From: Gordonia sputi NBRC 100414
GTDB taxonomy: Bacteria; Actinomycetota; Actinomycetes; Mycobacteriales; Mycobacteriaceae
Length of the DNA: 64,000 bases
Assembly (NCBI RefSeq): GCF_000248055.1
Contig: NZ_BAFC01000051.1
Span: 37,866-101,865, forward strand
Reading direction: 5' to 3'
The number at the start of each line of letters is the position of its first letter. Within the stretch, counting starts at the first letter, position 1. Below, piece by piece: positions 54,538-64,000 of the stretch. The translations under genes and the position numbers were made by a program. Under the pieces are notes generated by a model. The model had not been told where the DNA came from. It saw only the letters and a list, made by a program, of their open reading frames with translations, and ran no database searches.

Positions 54538-54601
54538 TGATGTCTCCTTGAACCCCCGGGCGCGACAATGTCGGCGGCCACGCGGGGGTCTCTCGTGTGT
54601 C

Positions 54602-54627
54602 CCGGTCCTGTGCGGACCGGTGTTATA
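54602..54627 (-). promoter_or_regulatory. Candidate rne -10 box and 5' hairpin
   Basis: On the minus strand TATAAC (54622-54627) resembles a -10 box, with no strong -35. Directly after it CCGGTCC-N5-GGACCGG (54602-54620) forms a 7-bp stem-loop, which would lie at the 5' end of the transcript about 65-80 bases before the rne start. Confidence 0.35.
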
Positions 54628-54932
54628 TGGTCTCCGCGCTCCTGGTGTTCCGTTGTCCGGAGTCCGCAGGTTGCGCTCTTGCTGGGTGATGAGGTCCGTC
54701 ATGCCTTCCACGCCACGCGTGGCGGTCTGAACCGCCCCGTCGGGTCTGTTCCCGACGTCGATGGGGAAAGCGATCTGCCGAACGTGTGCTGTGCGGATCG
54801 CTGCCACTGGCAACAATCTCCACTGCGGTGTCCGACGCCGAACGCCATCGTCGTCATCACGAGCAGAGTGTGTTCGCGATAACCAAGCAAGTATCCCACA
54901 CGGTGCGACGTATCCCGCAAACTATGCGATAA

Positions 54933-54970
54933 AGCGCGCGTCAGCGGCTTGACAACCGCCGACGCGCGCT
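54933..54970 (-). terminator. Terminator after ndk
   Basis: AGCGCGCGTC and GACGCGCGCT form a 10-bp stem, extended by GCGG/CCGC after one mismatch, with an 8-base loop. On the minus strand it is followed by TTTAT. It begins 19 bases after the ndk stop. Confidence 0.88.
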
Positions 54971-54989
54971 GGAATACGCGGGGTCTTTC

Positions 54990-55406
54990 TCAGTCGGTCA
55001 GCGCGGGAAACCAGAGCGCGATCTCACGCTCGGCCGATTCCGGCGAGTCCGATCCGTGGACCAGGTTGTACTGAGTGCTCAGCGCGTAGTCGCCGCGAAT
55101 CGTACCTGGCACGGCCTTCTCCACGGGGTCGGTTCCGCCCGCGATCTGGCGGAATGCGGCGACAGCTCGCGGCCCCTCCAGCACGGCGGCGACCAGCGGA
55201 CCCGACGTGATGAACTCGACCAACGACGGGTAGAAGGGCTTGCCCTCATGCTCCGCGTAGTGCTTGGCCGCGAGGTCGTCGCTGACGTTTTTGAGCTCGA
55301 GTGCCGCGAAGGTCAGGCCTTTGCGCTCGATGCGGGCGAGGATGTCGCCGACGAGCGAACGCGAAACGCCGTCGGGCTTGATGAGTACCAGAGTCCGTTC
55401 AGTCAC
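54990..55406 (-). CDS. ndk: Nucleoside diphosphate kinase
   Basis: Ndk balances nucleoside triphosphates through a phosphohistidine. The 138-aa protein shows [16 protein letters not shown], the [20 protein letters not shown] segment and the active-site His in [17 protein letters not shown]. The GTG at 55406 gives the standard family length. It has its own terminator before rne. Confidence 0.98.
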   Translation of the reverse strand: MTERTLVLIKPDGVSRSLVGDILARIERKGLTFAALELKNVSDDLAAKHYAEHEGKPFYPSLVEFITSGPLVAAVLEGPRAVAAFRQIAGGTDPVEKAVPGTIRGDYALSTQYNLVHGSDSPESAEREIALWFPALTD

Positions 55407-55499
55407 GAGCACACTGTAGCGACCCGACGCCCACACTCCACTCCGACCTCGTAATTCGAATCCCACCATATTCAATTCCGATGGGGCACTACTTGTCGG

Positions 55500-56012
55500 T
55501 CAGGGGCAGTATTTGGGCTCGATCGGGAAGAAGCCGTAGTCAAAGAGATTGCCCGCGCTGGTGTGCGAGTTGATGATCACCTGGACGCATCCGCCCGGCG
55601 AGGCGAGTGCGGCGGTCACCGCCCTGTCGAACTGGCCTGCGAAGGCAAGGTTCGCTGGCCGATAGGAATCCGGCACCGGCAGTGCTGCGACGGCCTGCGG
55701 CAGGTTCATCGAGTCCATGCGCTTGGTGAGGTCATGCGTCGCGATGTAGCCGAACGCCTCACCGGGAACAGGCATCGGCGGTCCCGGCGTCGGGAGCGCA
55801 AGGTCGGAGGGCGCCACCGACTGCGGTGTCGCCGATTGGGGAGCGACGGACTGGGGCGTCGTCTTTTCGGGAGCGGCCACTGCCTCCGGCGCGCTGATCA
55901 CACCCAGGGGTACCAGCGCCATCGAGGCTGCTGTCGCCGCGGCGAGCCGCAAGTTTCGCGAGGTCTTCGCTGCGGTGTGGTTGATACGGGTGGTCGGTGC
56001 GCTAAAGGTCAC
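55500..56012 (-). CDS. Small secreted protein of unknown function
   Basis: I do not recognise a family. The 170-aa protein has a Sec-type signal (basic start, hydrophobic AAATAASMALVPLGVISA) with a likely cleavage after AVAA, then a short Pro/Gln/Ser/Val repeat (PQSVA, PQSAT, PQSVA) and a Pro-rich linker. A C-terminal domain of about 90 residues follows with two cysteines (GGCVQVIINSH and EPKYCP) that could form a disulphide. GAGGAG precedes the GTG at 56012. It lies between ndk and a minisatellite. Confidence 0.75.
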   Translation of the reverse strand: MTFSAPTTRINHTAAKTSRNLRLAAATAASMALVPLGVISAPEAVAAPEKTTPQSVAPQSATPQSVAPSDLALPTPGPPMPVPGEAFGYIATHDLTKRMDSMNLPQAVAALPVPDSYRPANLAFAGQFDRAVTAALASPGGCVQVIINSHTSAGNLFDYGFFPIEPKYCP

Positions 56013-56460
56013 GCGACTCCTCTCGGTGTGATGACGTGTCCGACGTCGTGCGGGACTCCTCGTCGCCAGCGGCTAGGAGGCGTCGTTGGATAACCATGGT
56101 TGTTTCAGGGAACGTCGACTGCCCCCGGCGCTTGCGCCTCGTCATTGTCCCCGGCGCTTGCGCCTCGTCATTGTCCCCGGCGCTTGCGCCTCGTCATTGT
56201 CCCCGGCGCTTGCGCCTCGTCATTGTCCCCGGCGCTTGCGCCTCGTCATTGTCCCCGGCGCTTGCGCCTCGTCATTGTCCCCGGCGCTTGCGCCTCGTCA
56301 TTGTCCCCGGCGCTTGCGCCTCGTCATTGTCCCCGGCGCTTGCGCCTCGTCATTGTCCCCGGCGCTTGCGCCTCGTCATTGTCACAGAGCACACGCAGAA
56401 TGCAAAGATGCATACATCACATTTCTGGCTGTATCGGTACCAGCACCGGGTCGACGCTGC
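56013..56460. other. Intergenic region containing the minisatellite
   Basis: This 448-bp stretch lies between uppP and the small secreted protein gene. It contains 260 bp of tandem repeats and short unique flanks. Open frames that cross it exist only because the repeat lacks stop codons. Confidence 0.75.
56123..56382. repeat. Minisatellite: ten perfect 26-bp tandem repeats
   Basis: The 26-bp unit (CCCCGGCGCTTGCGCC followed by TCGTCATTGT) is repeated exactly ten times, 260 bp in all. Each unit holds a GGCGC-TT-GCGCC hairpin. There are no spacers, so this is not a CRISPR array, and 26 is not a multiple of three, so it is not coding. Perfect identity implies recent expansion or strong homogenisation. 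Confidence 0.97.
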
Positions 56461-57354
56461 TCAGGCGAAGTGCACGATGCTGATCGCGCCCGCCACGAGG
56501 CAGTAGACCACGAACGGATACAGCGTCCGCGTGTGGAAGTACTTCGCAAGAAACGCGACGGCCGCGAAGGCGGCGACGAACGCACATACCGATCCGACGA
56601 GTACCTGTCCCCCGATGCCCTGACCGTCGGGTCCGAAGAGTTCGGGGATCTTGAGCACCCCGGCGGCGAGGATGACGGGCGTGGCGAGCAGGAATGCGAA
56701 GTGCGCCGCGTCCTCATGATCGAGGCCCCGCAGGAGGCCGGCCGAAATCGTCGAGCCCGAGCGCGAGATCCCCGGGAACAGCGCGAGTATCTGAGCCGAC
56801 CCGATCGCCGTGCCTTCCTTCATCGACAGCGAGGTGACCGACCGGGCAGGCGCCTGCCGGGCCACGGCGTGCCGCCCGATTCGATTGCGACGCCTGCGCA
56901 AAAGCTCGGTGGTGAGAAGCACGAGACCGTTGAGGAACAGCAGGATCGCCGCCGCCAGCGGGGTCGCGAACAACACGCGCAGCGGCTTCTCTGCGATCAA
57001 TCCCACGACACCGACCGGAATCGTGCCCGCGATGAGCAACCAGGCGAGGCGGGCATCACTGTCGTCGTCGACGCTTCGGTGGCGGATCGATCGGATGAAT
57101 CCAGCGACGATGCGCACCCAATCGCGCCAGTAGAACAGGATCAGGGCCAGTGCGGTTGCGACGTGCAGCGCGACGACGAAGGCGAGAAATGGCGTGTGTC
57201 CCGAACTCTTCGACTCCGTGACCAGTTTCGCCCAGTCTCCACCGAGCCAGGCGGGGACGAGGATCGAATGCCCGAGGCTCGACACCGGAAACAGTTCGGT
57301 GACGCCCTGCAGAAGCCCGAGAATCGCCGCTTGCGGGTAGGTCAGGTCAGTCAC
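56461..57354 (-). CDS. uppP: Undecaprenyl-diphosphate phosphatase
   Basis: UppP (BacA) recycles undecaprenyl diphosphate, the lipid carrier for cell-wall synthesis, and its overexpression gives bacitracin resistance. The 297-aa membrane protein shows the catalytic motifs QGVTELFPVSSLGHS near residue 20 and FPGISRSGSTI near residue 190, with about seven membrane segments. A GAGGGAG site precedes the GTG at 57354. It lies beside DUF4233 and folC. Confidence 0.96.
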   Translation of the reverse strand: MTDLTYPQAAILGLLQGVTELFPVSSLGHSILVPAWLGGDWAKLVTESKSSGHTPFLAFVVALHVATALALILFYWRDWVRIVAGFIRSIRHRSVDDDSDARLAWLLIAGTIPVGVVGLIAEKPLRVLFATPLAAAILLFLNGLVLLTTELLRRRRNRIGRHAVARQAPARSVTSLSMKEGTAIGSAQILALFPGISRSGSTISAGLLRGLDHEDAAHFAFLLATPVILAAGVLKIPELFGPDGQGIGGQVLVGSVCAFVAAFAAVAFLAKYFHTRTLYPFVVYCLVAGAISIVHFA

Positions 57355-57456
57355 GAAAAGCGCTCCCTCAGTGTCGACAAGTTCTTGTCTCCCGGGACGC
57401 CACAGTAGCGAAATCCGTTGTGCCGCGCGCTAATCGGACAATTGCGGCGGGGCGCT

Positions 57457-57888
57457 TCAGTTCTCGATCGGCTCCTGGCCGTAGAGCAGACCGCGGTCGA
57501 TTCGACGCTGCACGTCGCCCTTGATGTAGCGGATATAGAGCCAGACGCAACCGAAGATCACGCCGATCACCGCGATCGACCAATGGAAGACACCGCCGAT
57601 GATCACGAGAACCTGCAGTGCCAGGTTGATGTTGAGCGCTTGTGGTCGCTTCTGCATTCCGACTGCGAGCACCATCAACAGCGTCACCACACCGAGATAC
57701 GTCCCCGACACCCAGGTCAGGCCGTTGCCCACCCGCGCAACGATCGGGAACGTCAGGATCATGACGATGACCTCGAGCACCATGGTGCCCGCCATCACGC
57801 CACGCAGGCCCTTCCACGGGTCGTTCGTCGGTGCGGTGAACTTGGGCGTGGCCGCGGATTCCGGTGTGTTGCTGCCCGATTCGCTCAT
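57457..57888 (-). CDS. DUF4233 family membrane protein
   Basis: This 143-aa protein has a polar N-terminus of about 28 residues and four hydrophobic segments, for example GVMAGTMVLEVIVMILTFPI and VLVIIGGVFHWSIAVIGVIF. It corresponds to Rv2446c, an actinobacterial membrane protein of unknown function that regularly follows folC. Its ATG overlaps the folC stop as ATGA. Confidence 0.92.
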   Translation of the reverse strand: MSESGSNTPESAATPKFTAPTNDPWKGLRGVMAGTMVLEVIVMILTFPIVARVGNGLTWVSGTYLGVVTLLMVLAVGMQKRPQALNINLALQVLVIIGGVFHWSIAVIGVIFGCVWLYIRYIKGDVQRRIDRGLLYGQEPIEN

Positions 57889-59516
57889 GCGGGCTCCTTC
57901 CCGAACAGCGTTCGTCCGGCGCCTGCCGTCACCACCGACCCGGTGATGACCACTCCGGCGCCCGACACCGGTTCGCCGTCGGACTCCTCGGCGAGTCCGA
58001 TCGCTGCTTCGACGGCGTCGGGCAGGAAGGGTTCGACGTGCACCCGCTCCTCGCCGAAGACCTCACGCGCGGTCTCGGCGAGTGTCTCGGCGTCGACGGC
58101 CCGCGGCGAGCCGTTGTTGGTGACGACCACCGCGTCGAGTACCGGCTCGAGTTCGGTGAGGAACCCCGCGGCATCCTTGTCGCCGAGCATCCCGATGACG
58201 CCGACGAGACGTCGGAAGTCGAACTCCTCGGTGAGTGCGTGCGCGAGCGCGTGTGCTCCGTGTGGGTTGTGCGCGGCGTCGACGAAGACGGTCGGCGCGC
58301 TGCGAACACGTTCGAGCCGGCCGGGACTGCTGACTGCCGCGAAGCCCGCGCGCACGGCGTCGATGTCGAGTTGGCGGCCGGGTCCCGCACCGAAGAATGC
58401 TTCGACGGCGGCCAGCGCGATCGACGCGTTCGCCGCCTGATGCTCGCCGTGCAGCGGCAGGAAGACCTCGTCGTAGACACCGCCGAGGCCCTGCAGACGC
58501 AGGAGTTGCCCACCGACGGCCGTGACGGATTCGATGACCGCGAACTCGGAGTTCTGCCGTGCGACGACAGTGTCTTGCGCGACGGCCTCGCGCAACAGCA
58601 CGTCCATCACCTCCGGCTGCTGCGGTGCGATCACGGTCACCGGATCGGTCACCACCAGGTCATCCTTGGCGGGTTTGATGATCCCGGCCTTCTCCCCCGC
58701 GATCGCCGCAAGAGAATCGCCGAGGTAGTCGGCGTGATCCATCGCGATCGCGGTGATGACGGCGACCGTCGCGTCGACGACGTTCGTCGCGTCCCAGCGC
58801 CCACCCATCCCCGTCTCGACCACGGCGACGTCGACCGGCGCCTCGGCAAAGTACGCGAACGCGATGGCGGTGAGCACCTCGAACTTGCTCATGCGCGGAC
58901 CGTCGGCGGCCGTCGACGAATCGTCGACCATCGTGACGTACGGCTCGATGTCGCGGTAGGTGTCGATGAAGTCGCGCGCCGAGATCGGGCGGCCGTCGAC
59001 GGCGATCCGCTCGGTGACCCGCTGCAGGTGCGGACTGGTGTACCGACCGGATCGACGATGCAGCGCGACCATGAGCGAGTCGATCATCCGAGTGACCGAC
59101 GTCTTGCCGTTTGTGCCGGCGATGTGGATCGCGGGATAGGCGTGCTGGGGTGACCCCAGCAGATCCATCAACGCCGCGATACGGGTCAGCGACGGCTCGA
59201 TCCGCGTTTCCGGCCACCGCGTGTCGAGTTCGTTCTCCAACTCGGCGAGCTCGGCGAGATCCGACGGACTGTCGACGACGATGATCGGGGTGTCGTCGAG
59301 GTCGTCGCCGAGGAGCGAACCGAGATTCATCGGATCGGGCTCGACGTCGCCGTCCTCGTAGCCGGCGAAGTCTGCCGACGTGAAGATCGGCTCCCCGTCA
59401 TCTTCCAGGTAGTCCCTGTCTGAGGATTCCCTGTCTGAGGCGTCCGTGTCTGAGGCGTCCGTGTCTGGGGAGTAGTCGTCGTCTCCCCGGCCCGGCCGGC
59501 CGTCGCGCGAACTCAT
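57885..59516 (-). CDS. folC: Folylpolyglutamate synthase / dihydrofolate synthase
   Basis: FolC adds glutamates to folates and may couple glutamate to dihydropteroate. The Mur-ligase-type core shows [40 protein letters not shown] and [13 protein letters not shown]. The 543-aa length is due to an acidic N-terminal extension of about 80 residues with repeats of the DTDAS type, encoded by 15-bp tandem units around 59417-59469. The ATG at 59516 overlaps the valS stop as ATGA, which supports translation of this extension. Confidence 0.96.
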   Translation of the reverse strand: MSSRDGRPGRGDDDYSPDTDASDTDASDRESSDRDYLEDDGEPIFTSADFAGYEDGDVEPDPMNLGSLLGDDLDDTPIIVVDSPSDLAELAELENELDTRWPETRIEPSLTRIAALMDLLGSPQHAYPAIHIAGTNGKTSVTRMIDSLMVALHRRSGRYTSPHLQRVTERIAVDGRPISARDFIDTYRDIEPYVTMVDDSSTAADGPRMSKFEVLTAIAFAYFAEAPVDVAVVETGMGGRWDATNVVDATVAVITAIAMDHADYLGDSLAAIAGEKAGIIKPAKDDLVVTDPVTVIAPQQPEVMDVLLREAVAQDTVVARQNSEFAVIESVTAVGGQLLRLQGLGGVYDEVFLPLHGEHQAANASIALAAVEAFFGAGPGRQLDIDAVRAGFAAVSSPGRLERVRSAPTVFVDAAHNPHGAHALAHALTEEFDFRRLVGVIGMLGDKDAAGFLTELEPVLDAVVVTNNGSPRAVDAETLAETAREVFGEERVHVEPFLPDAVEAAIGLAEESDGEPVSGAGVVITGSVVTAGAGRTLFGKEPA

Positions 59517-62161
59517 GACCCGCCCAGCGATGCCAGTTTCGCCCCGAGCCGCTCGACTTCTTCGGTCGCGACCTGCTGCCGTTCCCGGATCTTGGCGACG
59601 ACGTTGTCGGGAGCTTTCGCGAGGAACTGCTCGTTTCCGAGCTTGGCCGTCGTCTGTGCGAGTTCTTTCTCAGCGGCGGCGAGGTCTTTGGCCGCACGTT
59701 TGCGTTCGGCCTCGATATCGACCGTGCCGGAGGTGTCGATCCGGACGGTGACCGTCGCCGACGACAGCCGGACGTCGACCGTGGCGGTCGCGGAGAAGTC
59801 GTCGCCTGCGCCGTCGAGACGGGCGAGTGAGTCGAGGTAGGGCCGCACGTCGGACAGTCCCGCGGCATCGAGGCCGTCGATCTCGGCCGCGACCCGTTGC
59901 CCCGGTCGGAGTCCCTGGTCGCTGCGGAAGCGTCGAACCTCGGTGATCAGTCGCTGGAGGTCGTCGACTTCGGTTGCCGCAGCGGCGTCGGCCGGACGCC
60001 CCGACCGCGTCGGCCACGACGCGATCACCACGGACTCTCCACCGGTCAACGTCTTCCACAACACCTCGGTGACGAATGGCATGACCGGCGACAACGCGCG
60101 CAGCAGCGGGTCGAGGACAGCGCCGAGCACCAGGGCCGTCGACCGCGAGCGCTGCGGATCATCCTGTGCGAACTGCACTTTCGCGAGCTCGAGGTACCAG
60201 TCGCAGACCTCGTCCCACGCGAAGTGATACAGCGCCTCGCATGCCTTGGAGAACTCGTACGAGTCGAATCCGGCGTCGACCTCGGCGAGTACCTCGTCGA
60301 GGCGCCCGAGAATCCAGCGGTCGGCGACGGTCAGGTCGGCGGCGTCGGGTAGCTCGCCGTCCGCAGGCACCTGCGCACCGTTCATCAGGGCGAACTTGGT
60401 GGCGTTGTACAGCTTGGTCGCGAAGTTGCGCGACGACTGTGCGTGGTCCTCGCCGACAGAGATGTCCGATCCGGGATTCGCGCTACGGGCAAGCGTGAAC
60501 CGCAGCGCGTCGGCGCCGAAACGGTCGACCCAGTCGAGGGGATCGATGCCGTTGCCGCGTGACTTCGACATCTTGCGGCCGTGCTCGTCGCGCACGAGTC
60601 CGTGCAGGAACAGGTTGTGGAACGGCACCTTCTTGTCGGCGTCGAAATCCTTGCCGACGTAGGTACCGAACATCATCATTCGGGCGACCCAGAAGAACAG
60701 GATGTCGTAGCCGGTGACGAGCACCGAGTTGGGATAGAACTTCTCGAAATCAGGGGTGTCGTCCGGCCAGCCGAGCGTCGAGAACGGCCACAATCCCGAC
60801 GAGAACCACGTGTCGAGCACGTCGGTTTCCTGCACATAGCCCTCGGGCGCCTGCTCGTCCGGTCCGACGCAGACGACCTCACCGTCGGGGCCGTACCAGA
60901 TCGGGATGCGGTGACCCCACCAGAGCTGGCGCGAGATGCACCAGTCGTGCATGTCGTCGACCCAGGCAAACCAGCGCGGCTCCATCGACTTCGGATGGAT
61001 GACCGTCGATCCGTCACGCACGGCATCGCCCGCGGCCTTCGCCAGCGACTCGACCGCAACCCACCACTGCATCGACAGCCGTGGCTCGATCGGCTCGCCG
61101 GTCCGCTCGGAATGACCGACGCTGTGCAGGTACGGCCGGACCTCCTTCACGATGCGGCCCTGCGCGGCGAGCGCCTCACGGATCTTGACGCGCGCCTCGA
61201 AGCGGTCCATACCGTCGAATTGCGTTCCTGTATCAGCGATGCGAGCTTCTTCGTCCATGATCGTCGGCATCGGCAGATCATGTCGGGCACCGACCGCGAA
61301 GTCGTTCGGGTCGTGCGCGGGAGTGATCTTGACTGCGCCCGTACCGAATTCGGGGTCGACATAGTCGTCGGCGATGACCGGGATCTTGCGGTCGAGGAAC
61401 GGATGCTCGAGTTCGGTTCCTACGAGGGCGGCATACCGTTCGTCGTCGGGATGCACAGCGATCGCCGTGTCGCCGAGCATCGTCTCCATTCGAGTCGTCG
61501 CAACGACGATGTGAGGCTCGGAGTCGTCGAGCGACCCGTAGCGGAAGCTGACGAGCTCGCCCTCGACGTCGGCGTAGCTGACCTCGATGTCGCTGACCGC
61601 GGTCTTGAGCACCGGCGACCAGTTGACGAGACGCTCAGCCTGGTAGATCAGCCCGTCGTCGTACATCTTCTTGAAGACGGTCTGGACTGCTCGGGACAGG
61701 CCCCCGTCCATGGTGAAGCGTTCACGGGTCCAGTCGACGCCGTCGCCGAGTCGGCGCATCTGCTCCCCGATGTTGCCGCTGATCTCGGCCTTCTCCTGCC
61801 AGACCCGCTCGATGAAGGCATCGCGACCGAGATCGTCGCGGGTGAGTCCCTCGGCAGCTAGTTTGCGCTCGACCATGGTCTGCATCGCAATGGCGGCGTG
61901 GTCCATGCCGGGCAGCCACAGCGTCTCGAAACCCTGCATGCGTGCGCGGCGGGTCAACGCGTCCATCAGGACGTGCTCGTACGCGTGCCCCATGTGCAGC
62001 GACCCGTTGACATTGGGCGGTGGGATGACGATGGAGTACGCGGGTTTGTCGCTGGAAGCATCCGGAGTGAAGTACCCGGCATCAACCCAGCCCTGGTAGA
62101 GCTTCGACTCGTGGTCGGCGGGGTCCCAGGATTTCGGCAGTGCAGGCGTCGAGTCGGTCAC
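59513..62161 (-). CDS. valS: Valine--tRNA ligase
   Basis: ValS charges tRNA-Val and edits threonine. The 882-aa class I enzyme shows the HIGH-type motif in [13 protein letters not shown] (about residues 48-60), an editing domain, [16 protein letters not shown], the KMSKS motif in [17 protein letters not shown], and a C-terminal coiled coil ([18 protein letters not shown]). The start is GTG at 62161 with GAAGG just before it. It is the first gene of the valS-folC-DUF4233 set. Confidence 0.98.
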   Translation of the reverse strand: MTDSTPALPKSWDPADHESKLYQGWVDAGYFTPDASSDKPAYSIVIPPPNVNGSLHMGHAYEHVLMDALTRRARMQGFETLWLPGMDHAAIAMQTMVERKLAAEGLTRDDLGRDAFIERVWQEKAEISGNIGEQMRRLGDGVDWTRERFTMDGGLSRAVQTVFKKMYDDGLIYQAERLVNWSPVLKTAVSDIEVSYADVEGELVSFRYGSLDDSEPHIVVATTRMETMLGDTAIAVHPDDERYAALVGTELEHPFLDRKIPVIADDYVDPEFGTGAVKITPAHDPNDFAVGARHDLPMPTIMDEEARIADTGTQFDGMDRFEARVKIREALAAQGRIVKEVRPYLHSVGHSERTGEPIEPRLSMQWWVAVESLAKAAGDAVRDGSTVIHPKSMEPRWFAWVDDMHDWCISRQLWWGHRIPIWYGPDGEVVCVGPDEQAPEGYVQETDVLDTWFSSGLWPFSTLGWPDDTPDFEKFYPNSVLVTGYDILFFWVARMMMFGTYVGKDFDADKKVPFHNLFLHGLVRDEHGRKMSKSRGNGIDPLDWVDRFGADALRFTLARSANPGSDISVGEDHAQSSRNFATKLYNATKFALMNGAQVPADGELPDAADLTVADRWILGRLDEVLAEVDAGFDSYEFSKACEALYHFAWDEVCDWYLELAKVQFAQDDPQRSRSTALVLGAVLDPLLRALSPVMPFVTEVLWKTLTGGESVVIASWPTRSGRPADAAAATEVDDLQRLITEVRRFRSDQGLRPGQRVAAEIDGLDAAGLSDVRPYLDSLARLDGAGDDFSATATVDVRLSSATVTVRIDTSGTVDIEAERKRAAKDLAAAEKELAQTTAKLGNEQFLAKAPDNVVAKIRERQQVATEEVERLGAKLASLGGS

Positions 62162-62239
62162 CCTTCAATCTTAGGGAACGCCGTCGTCGCTCTTCACACC
62201 GTCTCCGACTGTCTCCTCATGCAGCCTTTCAGTCGCGCC

Positions 62240-62875
62240 TCAGCCGATCGCTTCGGCACGCGCGGCGTCGGCCGAAACCCGCACTCGGTGGACATCTTCC
62301 GGAGAGTTCACATTGGTCAGCCACAGGGGGTCCGAGACGGTGACCCGATAGGTCGCCAGGGCGTCGAGGGCCGCTGTCATTCGACGCTCCCCCGTCGCGA
62401 CGAGTTGGCCGATGGCGTCGGCAGCGTCGGTGCGGTAGATGGCCGCCATGGGATGGTCGCGTTCGGCGTCGTGGGCGACGACAGCACCCGCGGAGTCGGT
62501 CACCGCCTGACTCAGTTCATCGATCAGGCCCGGCTCGATGAGCGGCATGTCGGTCGCCGACACGAACGCGTGCGAACGGCCGGCTTCGCGAGCAGCAGCC
62601 AGTCCGACGGCGAGGCCCGCCAACGGACCGGCGCCGGGCTGCTCGTCGGTCACCCACACCGCTTCCGGGCCGCCGGTACCGTGCAGCAACCGATAGGCCG
62701 CCGAGTCCTCCGGGGCCACGACGAATACCGGTTCGCACCGTTGCGAGATCACGCGCACGACACCCGCGAGCATGGGTTCGCCGTTCCAATCGAGTGCCGC
62801 CTTGTCACTGCCCATGCGGCGTGAACGGCCACCCGCCAATACGATTCCGGCGATCTGATGTTCGGTGAGTGTCAT
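62240..62875 (-). CDS. mobA: Molybdenum cofactor guanylyltransferase
   Basis: MobA attaches GMP to molybdopterin. The 211-aa protein shows the nucleotidyltransferase motif GIVLAGGRSRRMGSDKA at the N-terminus, GAGPLAGLAVGLAAAREAG, VSATDMPLIEPGLIDEL and NVNSPEDVHR. The ATG at 62875 is preferred; a GTG ten codons upstream is possible. It lies between valS and clpX, as Rv2453c does near them in M. tuberculosis. No other molybdopterin gene is in the window. Confidence 0.92.
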   Translation of the reverse strand: MTLTEHQIAGIVLAGGRSRRMGSDKAALDWNGEPMLAGVVRVISQRCEPVFVVAPEDSAAYRLLHGTGGPEAVWVTDEQPGAGPLAGLAVGLAAAREAGRSHAFVSATDMPLIEPGLIDELSQAVTDSAGAVVAHDAERDHPMAAIYRTDAADAIGQLVATGERRMTAALDALATYRVTVSDPLWLTNVNSPEDVHRVRVSADAARAEAIG

Positions 62876-62943
62876 CTGACCAGTCTGTACCACCCCCGGT
62901 GTCACCGTCTGGAAGACGACAAAACGCGAGGCTGCAAGACGAC

Positions 62944-62985
62944 GACACGCGGGCCCCGTCTGTGTCCAGATGGGGCCCGCGTGTC
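62944..62985 (-). terminator. Terminator after clpX
   Basis: A 14-bp perfect stem (GACACGCGGGCCCC / GGGGCCCGCGTGTC) encloses a further TCTG/CAGA pairing. It begins 18 bases after the clpX stop and lies before mobA. Confidence 0.93.
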
Positions 62986-63002
62986 AGAAAGTTGCTGCGG
63001 TG

Positions 63003-64000
63003 TCAGGCGCTCTTGTCGCGACGCTCGGCAGACGTGTCGGACCGCGGCACGATCGTCGGCAGCACGTTGTCATTGACCGTCTCCGCGGTCACCACAACCT
63101 TCTCGACGTCGTCGCGGCTCGGGATGTCGTACATGACCGGAAGCAACACTTCCTCCATGATGGCGCGGAGCCCACGTGCACCCGTGCCGCGATGGATAGC
63201 CTGGTCGGCGACTGCCTCCAACGCATCCTGCGTGAACTCCAGCTCGACGTCGTCCATGTCGAAGAGCTTTGTGTACTGCTTCACCAGCGCGTTCTTCGGT
63301 TCCGACAGGATCGAGACAAGTGATTCCTTGTCGAGATTCGTCACCGACGCGATCATCGGCAGACGTCCGATGAACTCGGGGATCAGACCGAACTTGATGA
63401 GATCCTCTGGCATGACATCGGCGAAATGATCGCTCGTGTCGACCTCGGCCCGACTCGCCACTTCATTGCCGAAACCGATGCCGCGCTTCCCGATTCGCTC
63501 GGAGATGATCTTCTCGAGTCCCGCGAATGCTCCCGCGACGATGAACAACACGTTGGTCGTGTCGATCTGGATGAACTCTTGGTGAGGATGCTTGCGGCCA
63601 CCCTGCGGCGGCACAGAGGCCTGCGTGCCCTCGAGGATCTTGAGGAGCGCCTGCTGCACACCTTCGCCGGAGACGTCGCGAGTGATCGACGGGTTCTCGC
63701 TCTTGCGGGCGATCTTGTCGACCTCGTCGATGTAGATGATGCCGGTCTCGGCGCGCTTGACGTCGTAGTCGGCGGCCTGGATCAGCTTGAGGAGAATGTT
63801 CTCGACGTCCTCACCGACATAACCGGCCTCGGTGAGCGCGGTGGCGTCGGCGATGGCGAACGGCACGTTGAGCATCTTGGCGAGCGTCTGCGCGAGGTAG
63901 GTCTTGCCGCAGCCGGTTGGGCCGAGCATCAAGATATTCGACTTGGCGAGTTCGACGACCTCGCCGGTGCGCGAGTCCTTCTTCTCCCCTGCCTGAATTC
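63003..64000 (-). CDS. clpX: ATP-dependent Clp protease ATP-binding subunit ClpX, 5' part outside window
   Basis: ClpX unfolds tagged substrates and feeds them to ClpP. The visible part, about 332 residues, runs from just before the Walker A ([15 protein letters not shown]) to the C-terminus. The GYVG pore loop in [12 protein letters not shown], Walker [10 protein letters not shown], the RKH loop in [10 protein letters not shown] and GRLP near the IGF-type ClpP-binding region are visible. The N-terminal zinc domain and start lie beyond base 64000. A strong terminator follows. Confidence 0.98.
   Translation of the reverse strand, partial: IQAGEKKDSRTGEVVELAKSNILMLGPTGCGKTYLAQTLAKMLNVPFAIADATALTEAGYVGEDVENILLKLIQAADYDVKRAETGIIYIDEVDKIARKSENPSITRDVSGEGVQQALLKILEGTQASVPPQGGRKHPHQEFIQIDTTNVLFIVAGAFAGLEKIISERIGKRGIGFGNEVASRAEVDTSDHFADVMPEDLIKFGLIPEFIGRLPMIASVTNLDKESLVSILSEPKNALVKQYTKLFDMDDVELEFTQDALEAVADQAIHRGTGARGLRAIMEEVLLPVMYDIPSRDDVEKVVVTAETVNDNVLPTIVPRSDTSAERRDKSA

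Larger units (their letters stand above)
54538..54989. other. Intergenic region upstream of rne
   Basis: This 452-bp stretch holds the ndk terminator (54933-54970) and a possible rne promoter with a hairpin (54602-54627). No gene is supported in it; the open frame running through it is an extension of rne without conserved content. Confidence 0.55.

Noticed and set aside
56123..56382. CRISPR array
   Set aside because: The copies are directly adjacent with no spacers, and no cas gene is present.
56036..57408. Long open frames crossing the minisatellite, encoding repeated Leu/Ser/Pro/Ala or Arg/His segments
   Set aside because: They are open only because the 26-bp unit has no stop codons. All three frames give repetitive products, and they run antisense into uppP.

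Overview
The window is a high-GC actinobacterial chromosome segment. It most likely comes from a mycolic-acid-bearing member of the Mycobacteriales of the Gordonia / Williamsia / Rhodococcus type. Evidence for this is a mycolyltransferase-fold (antigen 85) esterase, a PapA-type acyltransferase, GpgS of the methylglucose lipopolysaccharide pathway, the septation factor SepIVA, DUF2469, and a gene order that I recall closely matching Mycobacterium tuberculosis. No tRNA, rRNA, CRISPR array, insertion sequence or prophage was seen. Genus-level assignment is an inference.

Layout. (1) 1-2580: a reductase (cut by the window edge) and a metal-dependent hydrolase, divergent from a TetR regulator across a palindromic operator. 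(2) 2625-4924: cdsA, frr, pyrH. (3) 5085-10757: a cell-envelope insert relative to the M. tuberculosis order, with gpgS and an antigen-85-like esterase on the minus strand and a PapA-like acyltransferase plus an MFS exporter on the plus strand. (4) 10894-15579: tsf, rpsB, an M23 peptidase, xerC and a siderophore-interacting reductase behind a partial iron box. (5) 15627-21058: dprA, comM, yraN, DUF2469, rnhB, lepB, rplS, many joined by ATGA/GTGA overlaps. (6) 21289-23059: a three-gene type VII secretion-like cassette inserted between rplS and trmD. (7) 23220-28276: trmD, rimM, khpA, rpsP, an amidohydrolase, ffh. (8) 28367-32737: amtB-glnB-glnD nitrogen operon with a GlnR-type operator. (9) 32913-43659: ftsY, smc, acyP, an OsmC protein, mutM, rnc, a DUF177 protein, sepIVA, coaD, rsmD. 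(10) 43847-47362: ectABC ectoine synthesis and a sirtuin on the plus strand. (11) 47460-64000: proB, obg, rpmA, rplU, rne, ndk, a small secreted protein, a 10-copy 26-bp minisatellite, uppP, DUF4233, folC, valS, mobA and the C-terminal part of clpX.

Two housekeeping blocks that are apart in M. tuberculosis (about Rv2881c-Rv2927c with Rv2965c-66c, and about Rv2439c-Rv2457c) are joined here by the ectoine/sirtuin segment. Most minus-strand genes serve translation, protein export, chromosome maintenance and envelope precursor supply. Accessory traits sit in the gaps: glycolipid-type acylation and export, type VII-like proteins, ectoine, and siderophore iron uptake. The less ordinary signals are the T7SS-like cassette with its odd C-terminal domain, the perfect minisatellite, the GlnR operator, repeated dyads in front of papA and obg, and the low-complexity extensions on RNase E, FtsY and FolC.
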